Below are positions 1 through 12,084 of a stretch of DNA of 64,000 bases, one piece after another (within the stretch, counting starts at the first letter, position 1; every line of letters begins with the position of its first letter). Location of the stretch: contig JBOZIK010000001.1 in assembly GCA_051453625.1 (NCBI GenBank), positions 65,860,288 to 65,924,287 of the forward strand. The letters run 5' to 3'. Below the pieces are notes generated by a model. The model had not been told where the DNA came from. It searched no databases and worked only from the letters and a program-made list of their open reading frames with translations. The position numbers were made by a program, and so were the translations under genes. This stretch comes from Welwitschia mirabilis. Lineage: Eukaryota > Gnetophyta > Gnetopsida > Welwitschiales.

Positions 1-2090
1 CTTATGATAATACAATGTGTTTTCATGTTTTCTTCTATGTTAATTGATTAATTATACTTACTTACAATGTCAGTTTTAGCATTCAAATGCACCTCCGATC
101 AATCTTTTATTATTCTCTTAGCAAAAAGCAATGAAGAAATGGTGACACGAAAAAAATAAACTAAGTGAAAATGGCAACTACAAAAAAGATATGACATTTT
201 TCAAAACCTTTTGATTAATTTTTAATAACTAAGAGGCATTAAAATTAATTTTTTAAGATAAAAGTAGATGCCTTATCCCCTAACCAGAATTAAAATTTAT
301 TCTCAAAGTTACAAAGATGAAGAATTTATACAAGGCTTTGGAGAACAAGTTAATTACATGGCTAGTGAATGATTGTGATGAATGTATCTAGGGAGCACAT
401 TGTAATGCAATGCTTAAATAAAAATGAAATTTTTAGGGAGTATAAAACATGCAATCTAATGAAAACTCCATCATCTATGAATTCAAAAGATAGGATACTT
501 AAGTTAATGACTACATGTATTAAGAATTTTACAAACCTTATTTTAAATTTAAAATGTGTTACATTTATCATACAAATAAGATATCCTCTAAGTAAATCTA
601 TAATCCAATAAAAATTAATTAAGCAACTTCTTAGGTATATAAGTTAAAGAAAATTAAACACATAAGCATCTCATAATTCCATCTTTTTCATTCCAATTTA
701 CCTCTTCTACAATGATGCCTTGTTCATTATGTTAAGAATTTATAGTCTAAGTAAGCATCTAGTGTTATGAAATCTTATTCCAATAGAGTTAAACATGTTT
801 ATTTATGAAGGAGTCAATGATGCATTTCCAGTGAGCATTTATAGCCTCGATATAGTTGAACATGTCATAAATTAAATTATTAGAGCTATATTACCTACAA
901 GAATCCATGGCCTCAATGTAGTTAACTAAACCCAATTTTCATTAGTTATAAAATAATGTGCTTTTGGAGAGGAGAAATTTTTTTTAAACCCATCCTTCTA
1001 TTTTTCAATACATTTAATGCACACAAAAAGGTAATTGACTCATTATCTAATGAAGATAAAACTTATTCTTGTAAAAAAATTCACTTATCATGAAAGTAGA
1101 TTTCATCTTAATTCAACCATATTTTCCCATTATAAGTTCTTAAGTAAAATTAAATCTTAATAAGTGAACTTAAAAATAAGCAAAAACTTTTCTTAAAAAC
1201 TATAAGAAAACTTACATTCTATCTAATTTGTAATAATAATGTGATCACTTATTAAAGATTTATTTACTTAGGGGTCATTAATTAGGATCATCTAATCTAA
1301 TGAATTCATAAATAGATGGAAGGGGATGGTAGTCAGTGATATTAGAAAGATGGAGCAATGAAAATCAAAGGGATGGAAGGTAAATTCTAAGGCAATGATG
1401 GTTTATTCAATGGAGTAGATGGTATTTAGGATTTCCAACTTGAAAATGTTTAAGTTTGTGATTATAAAAGTGGAAGTTCCTATGTGGTTTAAGATATGAA
1501 AGGGCATCAAGCACAAATTTTTTAAGCATTTTTAATTTTTTCAAATCAAAATTTATTCTAAAAAGAAAATTCACACTAAAAGAAAAATCTAATCTAAATG
1601 CATGTAATAATACAAAAAAATTTTCAAGGTCTTTTCGAAGGTATTGCAAATGTGAAGGCTTAAAATAATGAATGCAAAGTTTGAATGATGTATCAAAATT
1701 ATGCAATACGTTCAAAGAGGTAATTGAATCCTTATAAACATTTATACATGAATTTACAAAATTTTGGAGAATGTTAAAATTAGCAGTGAGATCTATTCAT
1801 TCAAAATTAGCAATTTTCCATTCTTTAGCCTATTCTTGTTACTTAACTATTCATGCAAGACATTGGTTTAGGATGAAGACAATGGTAAATTAAAAACTAT
1901 GAAAGAATAAAATTGATTATCAAGAAAGGTATTAGAAGATGGTTCCAAAGGTGTGAACTTGTCTTCATTATCAAGGTTTAAGTCTTCCTTAGAATATGAA
2001 AATAACATAATTAGTTTAAGGGTTATTGAGAAAAATATTTTTTAGGAGATGGATCATGTTTAGGATCTTTTTTAATTTTATTTTATTTAT
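1..2090. other. AT-rich DNA, nothing recognised
   Basis: No reading frame here resembles a known protein, and no LTR, RNA gene or tandem array is visible. The longest open frame (minus strand, 1407-1715) is rich in F, L, K and H, as expected from AT-rich non-coding DNA, and shows no motif. Confidence 0.5.
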
Positions 2091-2214
2091 CAAGATTATC
2101 ATAGGATTCTTTCCCACAAGGTTGCATAAGTGACATAGGTTAAGGTTCAAGGATAGATTCATTTTCGAAATTGTCAATGTCACTTATGGATTTATCCTCT
2201 ATTGTGTAGCATTG

Positions 2215-2990
2215 AAATTTACTTCTCTCTTAAAGGTTTTCTTACTTACCATGGATTGACCATTATCATAAGACATTTCTAATCCTACTCCGAAGCATAG
2301 TATACATGCACCTAATTGATTACTCTCTAAGGCATGTCTAAACTCAAGGTTCTTTTGGATGTCTTCGTTGTTTTCAACATGGGACTCTCCCTCATTTATA
2401 AGGGATAGATTTTGGATGTTATTACTTCTAGTTCATTAATCACTTTAAGTAGTCTCATGGTTCATGAAATATAGGAAGGTTTGCTTCTTCTACTATTTTA
2501 AAGATTTAAGTAGTGACTTGAGTTAATTATTAGATACTTAAGCCTTTCATTTGTTTGAATTTGGGCTTTTATGATTTTAGAAAGGGTGTCTTTGAAGGAA
2601 TTTAAAGAGGGTTATTGAGTTTTAGGAGATGAAGGGTATTGGTTAAATAATGAAGGATACTAAAAAGAAAATGAAGGATATGGATTAAAGGACAACAAAT
2701 ATGAAGATGAAGGCTAAGAGTCATAAGGGATGAAGGAAGAAGTGGGATGAAAATTTCTTGGTTCATGATAGAAGTTTTCAAATTTGAAGTTGTAAAGAGT
2801 TTGATAACCATATGAATGGGGTTGAGGACACTTTTAAAAGATCTATTTATTATGAAAAGGATCTAGGGATTTTGGTTAATATAAGTTATATTGAAGGTAA
2901 ACCCTAGAATTTGTTTTAGTATAGTGAAATATCCTATAATTCATTTAGGTTGATTTTGGTTTTTAGAACTATGTGAAAAGACAAAATTTA
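2215..2990 (-). pseudogene. Ty3/gypsy gag C-terminal linker relic, copy A
   Basis: Read on the minus strand, 2820-2615 encodes a P/Y/S/N-rich stretch with several stops. It is followed at about 2610-2545 by SLNSFKDTLSKIIKAQIQTN. This pattern, a P/Q/N-rich linker and then an SLEDTLxxFMQxQxQTN-like helix, is typical of the end of Athila-type gypsy gag proteins. Further downstream (about 2405-2215, minus) another frame is open and includes ESHVENNEDIQKNLEF; I cannot name it. There are several stops and frame changes, so this is not functional. It could belong to another gypsy lineage. The identification rests on pattern, not on a search. Confidence 0.45.
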
Positions 2991-3121
2991 AATTAAAAGG
3001 TGTTTAGAATGAATTCAAAGCCTAACTCATGGTTTAAGTTTTAAGAAATAGGTTAAGGTTTTAGTTAAAAATTCATATTTTCTAGGTTTTTAATAGTCCA
3101 AATGAGGCATATAAGAAGAAA
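2396..3121. repeat. Direct duplication, unit A1
   Basis: This stretch aligns along its whole length with 3222-3957 on the other side of the 100-N gap, with scattered substitutions and small indels (by eye near 90% identical). It carries the gag-linker relic. Confidence 0.8.
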
Positions 3122-3221
3122 NNNNNNNNNNNNNNNNNNNNNNNNNNNNNNNNNNNNNNNNNNNNNNNNNNNNNNNNNNNNNNNNNNNNNNNNNNNNNNN
3201 NNNNNNNNNNNNNNNNNNNNN
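3122..3221. other. Assembly gap (100 N)
   Basis: Exactly 100 N, a default gap size. The sequence after it restarts the sequence found 726 bases before it. Confidence 0.99.
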
Positions 3222-3957
3222 TTATAAGGGATAGGATTTGGATGTTATTACTTCTATTTTCATTAATCCCTTTAAGATTTTTTAGGATTATGGTTCATGA
3301 AGTATAGGAAGGTTTTCTTCTTATACTATTTTAAAGATTTAAGTAGTGACTTGAGTTAACTATTAGATACTCAAGCCTTTCATTTGTTTGCATTTGCTCT
3401 TTTATAAGTTTAGAAAGGGTGTTTTCAAAGGAATTTAAAGAGGGTTGTTGAGTTTTAGGAGATGAAGGGTATTGATTAAATAATGAAGGATACTAACAAG
3501 GAAATGAAGGGTATGGATCAAAGGATAACAAATATGAAGTTGAAGGATAAGAATCATAAGGAATGAAGGAAGAAGTGAGATTAAACTCTCTTTGTTCATG
3601 ATAGAAGTTTTCAAATTTGAAGTTATAAAGAGTTTAATTATCATATGGATGGGGTTGAGGACACTTCTCCAAGATCTATCTATTATCAAAAGGATCGAGG
3701 AATTTTCGTTAATATGATTTATATTGAAGTTAATACCCTATAGTGTGTTTTACGATAATGAAATATCCTGCAATTCATTTATGTTGGTTTTGGTTCTTAG
3801 AACTATATGAATAGACAAAATTTAAATTATAAGGTGTTTAGAATGGATTCAAAGCCTAACTCATGGTTTAAGTTTTGAAAAATAGGTTAAGTTTTTAGCA
3901 AAAAGATTCATAATTTTTGGGTTTTTCATAGTTCAAATGAGGCCTACAAGAAGAAAG
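3222..3957. repeat. Direct duplication, unit A2 (gag-linker copy B)
   Basis: Diverged copy of 2396-3121. On the minus strand it carries the same P/Y/S-rich gag-linker pattern, with a 1-base shift opening a different frame (3689-3435). That open frame reads out of phase with the recognisable gag helix, so it is not a gene. Confidence 0.75.
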
Positions 3958-4412
3958 GCTTTAAAGAATTCACAGAAGGGATTTATTCAAGTTACACAAT
4001 CTTTAGGGTGGAAATTCTAATAGCACTAGTTAAGGATGATTGCAATACCCATCTAATTGAATAGAAAAGATAAAGAAAAATACAAAGGGATCAAGAGGTT
4101 TGTACAAAACAATTTAGATTACAAGGTTGAAAAAAAAGTTAACAAAAACCTAAAATGACTCTGTTTTTGCAAAAATTCAACCTAGGAAATTAAAATAAAT
4201 ATTTTAAATTTTCTTAAAAATTCTAATAAAAATAAAAACGAACAGAACTAAAAAATTTACAAATTTTTATAGAAATTAGAAACAACATAAATTACCTAAA
4301 AAATTATTAGAGTTTAATTCAGTTTTAGCTCATAATCTAAGGTTTGGTTGCAACTATAGAAAAGTTGTTAGACGAACAATACAAAATATTAAATATAAAA
4401 ATTGAAGTTTTG
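3958..4412. other. AT-rich spacer, nothing recognised
   Basis: No coding or repeat signal seen apart from A-rich low complexity. Confidence 0.4.
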
Positions 4413-5033
4413 GCTATTAAAAAAGGTAATCAAACCCAACAATTTGGACTAATTTATGTCTTACTAAAAATGAACCAGTGTGTACCATTAGAAGAAAAAG
4501 ATAATAATGCTTAGAAAAAAAAAAAACAGAAATAACTAGTTCAAGTATCATTGGAAAGAGGACTAATAAAAAGACTACTTTGGGTATTATTAGGGGAAAG
4601 ACCAATACCCATAACTAGAAAAATAAAATATAACTAAAAATTTACAAGAAGAAAATCATGCACTCTTGAATAAATTACTATGCTAATATATCTCTAAAAA
4701 TAGCATCAAAATCTGATTGTAACTTTGTAGTAATCTATATTTTTCTAATTTTACACTTGGAACCATTCTTCCATAGGGATATTTAAGGTAACTTTAATCA
4801 AAAGATATAAGATGAATCATACTTGCAATAAAAATTTCAAACATAATAGAAATTAGAGTTGAGAATTGAAATGATCTTTAGTTGATAACATAAGGGAATA
4901 GAGTGATTCAAAGGTTTAATAGATTCATCCTTCACTCCATCTTTACTCTAATAGTCCCTATATCCTAAAATATGCACTAAACTGCCAACTCATTAAGGCT
5001 TTGTGTGGAGGCATAACCACATCCACCAAATGA
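4413..5033. repeat. Triplicated block, copy 1
   Basis: Unrecognised AT-rich sequence found again at 5134-5804 and, for its last 159 bases, at 5905-6063. Bases 4875-5033 and 5905-6063 differ at only about 4 positions with no indel, while 5134-5804 is clearly more diverged from both. Confidence 0.85.
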
Positions 5034-5133
5034 NNNNNNNNNNNNNNNNNNNNNNNNNNNNNNNNNNNNNNNNNNNNNNNNNNNNNNNNNNNNNNNNNNN
5101 NNNNNNNNNNNNNNNNNNNNNNNNNNNNNNNNN
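5034..5133. other. Assembly gap (100 N)
   Basis: Exactly 100 N between copies 1 and 2 of the triplicated block. Confidence 0.99.
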
Positions 5134-5804
5134 TCAGCTATTAAGAAAGGTAATCAAACTTAATAGTTTGGACTAATTTAGGTTTTATTGAAAATGGACC
5201 AGTATCTACCATTAGAAGAAAAAGATAATAATGCTTAAAAGAAAAACAAAAATAACTAATTCAAGTATCACTAGAAAGAGAACTAATAAAAAGACTAGTT
5301 TGGGTATTATTAGGGAAAAGAATAGTATTCATCACAAGAAAAATAAAATCTAACTAAAAATTTGCAAGAAGAAAATTGTGCACTCGTTAATAAATTACTG
5401 TGCTAATATATCCCTAAAAATAACATCAAAATCTGAATGTAGCTTTGTAGTAACCTAGATTTATCTAAGTTTACACTTAGAGCCATTCTTCCATATGGAT
5501 ATTTGAGGTAACTTTAATCAAAAGATATAAGATGAATCATACTTGCAATGAAAAATACAAACATAATAGAAATTAGAGTCAAGAATTGAAATGGTATTTA
5601 GTTGATAACATACGAAAACAAAGTGCTTCAAAGGTTTAATCGATTCATCCTTCAATCCACCTTTACTCTAATGATTTCTATACCTACAATATGCACTAAA
5701 CTGTAAACTCATTAAGGCTTTGTGTGGAGGCATAATCACATCCACCATATGAATGTTGGTAAGTTATTCAATCCTCTTGATACTTCACAACCCTTTATAA
5801 GCAC
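5134..5804. repeat. Triplicated block, copy 2 (isolated contig)
   Basis: A 671-base contig bounded by N on both sides. It aligns with 4413-5033 and then with the continuation after 5905. Frames reported across its right-hand gap are artefacts of N. Confidence 0.85.
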
Positions 5805-5904
5805 NNNNNNNNNNNNNNNNNNNNNNNNNNNNNNNNNNNNNNNNNNNNNNNNNNNNNNNNNNNNNNNNNNNNNNNNNNNNNNNNNNNNNNNNNNNNNNNN
5901 NNNN
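5805..5904. other. Assembly gap (100 N)
   Basis: Exactly 100 N between copies 2 and 3 of the triplicated block. Confidence 0.99.
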
Positions 5905-6120
5905 TCTTTAGTTGATAACATAAGGGAATTGAGTGATTCAAAGGTTTAATAGATTCATCCTTCACTCCATCTTTACTCTAATAATCCCTATATCCTAAAA
6001 TATGCACTAAACTGCCAACTCATTAAGGATTTGTGTGGAGGCATAATCACATCCACCAAATGAGTGTTGGTGAGTTATTCAATCCTCTTGATACTTCAAA
6101 ACCCTTTTTAAGCACAAAAA
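5905..6120. repeat. Triplicated block, copy 3 (partial)
   Basis: Its first 159 bases repeat 4875-5033 almost exactly and it then continues into new sequence. It therefore looks like the true continuation of copy 1. Confidence 0.85.
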
Positions 6121-6670
6121 GTATGAATCAAAGTGCATAAAATCCATTAAATAATAAAACCTATAAATCATAAAAGTAACTTCAAATAATTCACATGGTT
6201 AAACTTGATAATTAAAAACGCTTCCTCTAAAAATTATTAATACATTTTACTATGCATTAACAATGAAAGAATGAAACCTACTTTAAAAAGTAGTTCCATC
6301 TAATTATTATGTTAAGCTATGTTAAGGCTTCCTACTGTGTCTAGTAGATCTCAAAAAATAATAATAAAAGAATGAGTCAACAAAATGGTATTAAATTTTA
6401 TAATGTAATATTATAGTAACAATATTCTCCAAAAAGATAAAACATGTTGAGCACTCTTGTTAAAATTGAACTAGAATGGGTGACTTTGTAAGAAGTATTT
6501 AACAAATTATTTTTACGAAATTTGATTTTTCTAAAAAATTTTACTTGATATTCCAATAGGTTAAAATGTATTTTTACCTATAGAATGGTGAAGTATTCTT
6601 GATAATTATGTAGGTTTTAAAAATCTAAAAGAATACAAGTAAAGTAGTTCATGCCTTAAATTATTATTTC
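6121..6670. other. AT-rich DNA, nothing recognised
   Basis: No coding, LTR or RNA signal seen. Confidence 0.4.
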
Positions 6671-6770
6671 TAGTCTAGAGGAGACATTTTCTAAATAGTG
6701 ACCATCAATTTTTAGAAATAAAATAGAGAAGATATTTTATAAATAGTGATCATATATTTTAGAAACCAAA
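6671..6770. repeat. Two-unit tandem repeat, about 48 bp
   Basis: Two adjacent similar units: GAGGAGACATTTTCTAAATA... and GAGAAGATATTTTATAAATA..., each followed by AGTGA[C/T]CAT and TTTTAGAAA. It lies at the outer limit of the left inverted-repeat arm. Confidence 0.7.
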
Positions 6771-8004
6771 AAGCACTACTTATTTCTATCTTATTATTTC
6801 CTCACTCTCTATGCTAACATCTCTAGTAGAACAAAATTAATGTTGGGCACTTTTAGACTTTGTAACAATGGAGTCTCACATGATGAAAATGTAGCCTACA
6901 CTTTCAAAAACTGACATGCCTTTCATAGCTTCACTCAATGGCTTGAATTTGTTTCTTTATTAGGTTTTTATTAGTTTATGCACCATGAACAGTAGATTTC
7001 AAGCTTATTATTTAGTTGTTTCCTTCAAAAACGGCCTCCAATTTTACTTAGATCACTTCTAGAATAAGAAGTTTGTCTTATGGTTCTTGACATAGAAGTT
7101 ACTCTTTCATTCTTTACTTCTCATTTTTTAAATTTATTTGTATCTCTTTTTTCTAGTTATAAAATTGCTTTTAGAAAATGGTTATGAAAAGAGGGTCATT
7201 TTATTATCAGTGTGGCTTGATAGAATAGGTAAATGGATTTATATGGTATTATAAATAGAAGGGTTTTGGGTAAACTTAAGAAAAGATGAATCTACTAAAA
7301 CCATTATGTTTCCAAACTTAAACATTAAATGCAAAGCCATTGGTACCTTACCAAGATCAGGGTAAAAATCAAAGAAATGAAGTTAAAGTTTAGGTTCTCT
7401 ATTACTATCTTCAAAAAACATTTTGTTTTGTTATTTTAAGTTGAATAATGTTATACATCTTCTTTTAATATTGTGTTTTAAATAATCTTTTAGAATGTTT
7501 CTCTATAATGATTTTATTGAAAGACAAAAAAAATGTTTCATATTTCCCATTGTTTACTAGCTATACATTTTTTTGTTTTTAACTTAATGTTAAGAAGTTT
7601 TTACTAGCTATTTAGTTTTTAATTTTTAGTTGCATGTTAAGCCATTTTAAAAGGCATGAATAATATTCTACTATAAAGCATTTGAAACTACTAGATACCT
7701 TTATTTATTATTTTAAATTATTATTATTTGGGTAACTATTACATTGGATTTTCAATATTAAATGTTTTTTCTATGTTAGATAATAGTTTCTAAAACACTT
7801 TCATCCCTCTTTCTTGAATTCCTATATAGCTTAGTAAAAATATATAATTTAAAATGAAAGCTTTTATTTATCTATAGATTAATATCCTCAAAACATAACA
7901 TTTCAATTTAGTTTATCAAATAGATGTGAGTATTAGTTTGGTTTCTTACTCATATGTAATGCTAAAGTTTGATTGTCTATTTTGTTCATAAACCATTACT
8001 CTCT
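6770..8004 (+). mobile_element. Giant inverted-repeat (foldback-like) element, left arm
   Basis: The reverse complement of this arm matches the sequence to the right of 8026 in order. 7840-7990 pairs with 8030-8170. 7608-7760 pairs with the stretch seen at 9100-9240. 7250-7460 pairs with 9240-9540 and 10060-10340. 7090-7250 pairs with 10375-10500, and 6780-6960 pairs with 10680-10850. The arm is over 1.2 kb and holds no open frame. It could be a foldback/MITE-type element or an inverted duplication; no terminal motif or target-site duplication was found because the outer ends are blurred. Confidence 0.75.
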
Positions 8005-8026
8005 ATTACTCTCTCTAGAGAGTAAT
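8005..8026. repeat. Palindromic centre of the inverted repeat
   Basis: A 22-base palindrome with a 2-base centre, built on CTCTCTAGAGAG. It is the symmetry point of the long arms and recurs at 8831-8852. Confidence 0.9.
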
Positions 8027-8337
8027 GAAAAGATAATAACAAAAGTTAACTATTACATATAAGTGATAAACTAGAGTATAAGACTCATATCTATGTAATA
8101 AACTAAACTAAAATATTAAATTTTGAGGATATCAATTTATAAGCAAATAAAAGTTTTACTTTGAAATTATAGAGTTTTACTACTCTAGATAGGGAGTCAA
8201 CAAAGAGAGAGAAGATAATTTTAGAAATTTTTATCTAAAATAGAGAAAACATACAATAGAAAACTAATGTAATAATTATCCAAATAATAAAAAGTTAAAA
8301 GAATAGACAAAGATAGCTAGTAGTTTTAAATTTTTTG
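8027..8337 (-). mobile_element. Inverted-repeat element, right arm (first unit, cut by gap)
   Basis: Reverse complement of the inner part of the left arm. It stops at the gap. Its last 30 bases (8308-8337) recur exactly at 9942-9971, which then continues the arm. Confidence 0.8.
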
Positions 8338-8437
8338 NNNNNNNNNNNNNNNNNNNNNNNNNNNNNNNNNNNNNNNNNNNNNNNNNNNNNNNNNNNNNNN
8401 NNNNNNNNNNNNNNNNNNNNNNNNNNNNNNNNNNNNN
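8338..8437. other. Assembly gap (100 N)
   Basis: Exactly 100 N inside the inverted-repeat element. The contig after it restarts in the left arm. Confidence 0.99.
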
Positions 8438-8694
8438 GCTATTTAGTTTTTTATTTTTAGTTGAATGTTGAGCCATGTTAAAAGGTATGAATAATATTCT
8501 AGTATAAAACATTTGAAACTATTAGCTATCTTTATTTATTCTTTTAAATTAATATTATTTGAATGATTATTACATTAATGTTTCATTGTTGAATGTTTTT
8601 CTATGTTAGATAATAGTTTCTGAAACACTTTCATCCCTCTTTCTTGACTTCCTATATAGCTTAGTAAAACTCTATAATTTAAAAGTAAAGATTT

Positions 8695-8715
8695 TATATA
8701 TATATATATATATAT
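8695..8715. repeat. (TA)n microsatellite
   Basis: Twenty-one bases of uninterrupted TA alternation. It is absent from the matching place in the first copy (about 7865), so it expanded in this copy only. Confidence 0.9.
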
Positions 8716-8830
8716 TAATATCCTCAAAATATAACATTTTAATTTAGTTTATCAAATATATGTGAGTATTAGTCTGGTTTCTTACTCATATGTAATGGTA
8801 AAGTTTGATTGTCTATTTTGTTCATAAAGC

Positions 8831-8852
8831 ATTACTCTCTCTAGAGAGTAAT
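8831..8852. repeat. Palindromic centre of the second inverted repeat
   Basis: Identical 22-base palindrome to 8005-8026, again at the junction of the two arms. Confidence 0.9.
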
Positions 8853-9841
8853 GAAAACATAATGACAAAAGCTGACTATCACATATGAGTGATAACCTAG
8901 AGTATAAGACTCATATCTATGTAATAAACTAAATTAAAAGATTACATTCTGAGGATATCAATTTATAAATAAATGAAAGTTTTACTTTGAACTTATAGAG
9001 TTTTACTACTCTAAATAGGGAATCAACAAAGAGAGAGAAGATAATTTTAGAAACTATTATCTAAAACAGAGAAAACATACAATAGAAAACTATTGTAATA
9101 ATTATTCAAATAATCAAAAGTTAAAAGAATAAACAAATATGGCTAGTAGTTTCAAATGTTTTATACTAGAATATTATTCATCTCTTTCAAAATTTCTTAA
9201 CATTCAACTAAAAACAAAAAAAGAATAACTAGTAGATACCATGGAATATGCACTGTTTTTATAGTCCTTTAATAGAATGATTATAGAGAAATTTTCTAAA
9301 AACCATTTACAACAAAATTTTATAGGAAGATGCTTAACATTCTTTAACTTGGAACAACAAAACAAAACTCTAGTTTTTGAAGATAGTAATAGAGAAACTA
9401 GCTTTTAACATTCTTCCCTTGTCTTTTACCTTGATATTGGTAAGATACCAATGATTTTAAGTCTAACATTTGAGTTAGAATTGTGATGGTTGTAGAAAAA
9501 CTATTTTATCTTGAGTTTACCTAGAAACCTTTTACTCCTAACATCATGCAACTTCACCTACCTCTTCTCTTAGGCTACACTTACAATAAAATGATGTTTT
9601 TTTATTAGGATTCCTAGGGATGCCATCATATTTTAGTAGTGATCTGGCTACAAGTTAGAATCCATTCTTAGAGGAAAAAGCCAAATAATGAGCTTGGAAA
9701 AGGATGCCCATAGTGTACAAATAATAGAAATAATATAAAAATGCTAATAATAGCTACTGAGTAAAGATATGGGAGGCATGTTTGTTATTGAAAGTGCATG
9801 TCTCATTTCCGTCATGAGAGACTCCATTGTTATAGAATTTG

Positions 9842-9941
9842 NNNNNNNNNNNNNNNNNNNNNNNNNNNNNNNNNNNNNNNNNNNNNNNNNNNNNNNNNNN
9901 NNNNNNNNNNNNNNNNNNNNNNNNNNNNNNNNNNNNNNNNN
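9842..9941. other. Assembly gap (100 N)
   Basis: Exactly 100 N. The next contig goes back to a point matching 9134. Confidence 0.99.
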
Positions 9942-11285
9942 CAAAGATAGCTAGTAGTTTTAAATTTTTTGTACTAGAATATTATTCATCTCTTTCAAAA
10001 TTGTGTAACATTCAAATAAAAACAAGAAAGTGAATAACTAGTAGATACTAGAAAATATGCAATGTTTTTATAGTCTTTTAATAAAATAAGTATAGATAAA
10101 TTTTCTAAAAACCATTTAAAACAAAACATTATAGGAAGATGCTTATCATTCTTCAACTTGGAACAACAAAATAAAACTCTATTTTTTGAAAACAGTAATA
10201 GAAAAACTAGCTTTTAACATTCTTCCTTTGTCTTTTACCTTGATCTTGATAAGATACCAATGATTTTAAGTCTAACATTTGAATTGGAATTATGATGGTT
10301 GTAGTGGAACTATTTTATCTTGAGTTTACCTAGAAACCTTTCACTCTTAGCATCATGCAATGTCGCCTACCTCTTCTCTTAGACTGTACTTGTAATAAAA
10401 TGATTTTTTTTAATATTCATTTCTTTAGAATGCTTTGTAACTAGGAAATAGACCTTAAAAAGTAAAAAGAAGAAAAAATGAGAAGAAGAGAATGAAAAAG
10501 AAACCTTTATGTTAGGATTCTTAGGGATGCCATCATATCTTAGTAGTGATTTGACTACAAATTAAAAGACATTCTTAGAGGAAATAGCTAAACAAAGAGC
10601 TTGAAAAAGGATGCCAATAGTGTACAAATAATAGAAATAATAGAAAAATGCTAATAATAGCTACTGAGTTAAACTGTGGAAGGCATGTTTATTACCAAAA
10701 GTGCATGTAACATTTCCATCATGAGAGACTCCATTGTTATAGAGTTTGAAGGTCCTTAGCACTAGGTTTGGACTATAAATATTTCAAAGAGCAAAATAAA
10801 AAGACCTTAGGATTGAGAGTGAGAAAATAAGAGGAGATAACTGAGGTAGTAATTAGTTTACTAGGGTTTTGAGTAGTAAATGTATGGAGGACAAGTTAGC
10901 ACTAAGGGTTATGACACTTGACCCATATGCCCTAAGTTAATCTTAGCTAAGGAGTGAGTTTTAACCACATGGTAGGCTAAGAAAAGTTATTTTAAATAAA
11001 ACTAGAAAAAATAATAATTATTATCTTAGTTGGTAGTTGTTTTATAACTAAAGAAAACTAAATATTAAGTTATAACTTGCATGAATAATATAATAGTAAG
11101 GAAATAATATAATTTGCATTAAAAGAATATAGGAAAATTTTTAGGTATGGCTATTTAGGTATAAAGGAGGAAAAAGCCTCGTGTTTAGGTATTAGAATTA
11201 AATTAAGATATATTAACATAACCTTATATAATTAACTTAGATTAGAGGATTATACACCTAAGTAATAATATGACACACACACACA
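9942..11285 (-). mobile_element. Inverted-repeat element, right arm and flank (third contig)
   Basis: Continues the right arm outward to about 10870, where similarity to the reverse complement of the left arm fades, then runs into flanking AT-rich DNA. It starts with 30 bases identical to the end of the contig before 8338. It ends in an (AC)n run at the gap. Confidence 0.75.
11273..11285. repeat. (AC)n run at contig end
   Basis: Thirteen bases of AC alternation running into the gap. The matching position in the next contig is the long alternating tract at 12049, so the gap probably falls inside that tract. Confidence 0.85.
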
Positions 11286-11385
11286 NNNNNNNNNNNNNNN
11301 NNNNNNNNNNNNNNNNNNNNNNNNNNNNNNNNNNNNNNNNNNNNNNNNNNNNNNNNNNNNNNNNNNNNNNNNNNNNNNNNNNNNN
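11286..11385. other. Assembly gap (100 N)
   Basis: Exactly 100 N following an (AC)n run. Confidence 0.99.
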
Positions 11386-12048
11386 AATAAGCTTGAAAAA
11401 GGATGCCAATAGTGTACAAATAATAGAAATAATATATAAATGCTAATAATAGCTACTAAGTAAAGATATGGGAGGCATGTTTGTTCTTGAAAGTGCATGT
11501 CTCATTTCCGTCATGAGAGACTCCATTGTTATAGAATTTGAAGGTGCTTAGCACTACGTTTGGACTATAAATGTTTTAAAGAGTAAAATAAAAAGACATT
11601 AGAATTGAGAGTAAAGGGTTTTAAGTAGTAAATCTATGGAGGAAAAGTGAGCACTAAGGTTTATGGCACTTGGCCCATACCCCCAGGTTAATCTTAGCTA
11701 AGGGAGTAAGTTTTAATCACATGATAGGTTAAGAAAAGTTATTCTAAAAAAACTAGAAAAACAATAATTATTAGCTTAGTTGGTAGTTGATTTATAATGA
11801 ATAAAACTAAATATTAAGTTATAACTTACATTAATATTTTAATAGTAAGGAAATAATGAATTTAACTATGCTATCTTGATTGTTATGTTTGATTAAAAGA
11901 ATATAGGAAATTGTTTAGGTGTGGCTATTTAGGTATAAAGAAGGAAAAACCCTCATGTTTAGGTATTAAAATTAAATTAAGATATATCAACATAACCTTA
12001 TATAAGTAACCTAGACTAGAGGATTATACACCTAAGTAATATATGACT
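11386..12048 (-). repeat. Fourth contig of the duplicated right arm and flank
   Basis: Repeats 10580-11270 and, more closely over its first 155 bases, 9687-9841. It leads into the alternating tract. Confidence 0.75.
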
Positions 12049-12084
12049 CATATATGTGTACGTGCGCGCGCACGCACGCACATG

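Larger units (their letters stand above)
8438..9841. mobile_element. Second copy of the inverted-repeat element
   Basis: A contig bounded by gaps that contains a partial left arm (8438-8830), the palindromic centre (8831-8852) and a right arm (8853-9841). Against the first unit it is a diverged copy starting at the base corresponding to about 7608. Its last 155 bases (9687-9841) recur at 11386-11540 with few differences. Confidence 0.8.

Noticed and set aside
1407-1715. 102-codon minus-strand frame
   Set aside because: Composition (F, L, K, H, N) is that of random AT-rich DNA; no motif, start context or duplicate supports it.
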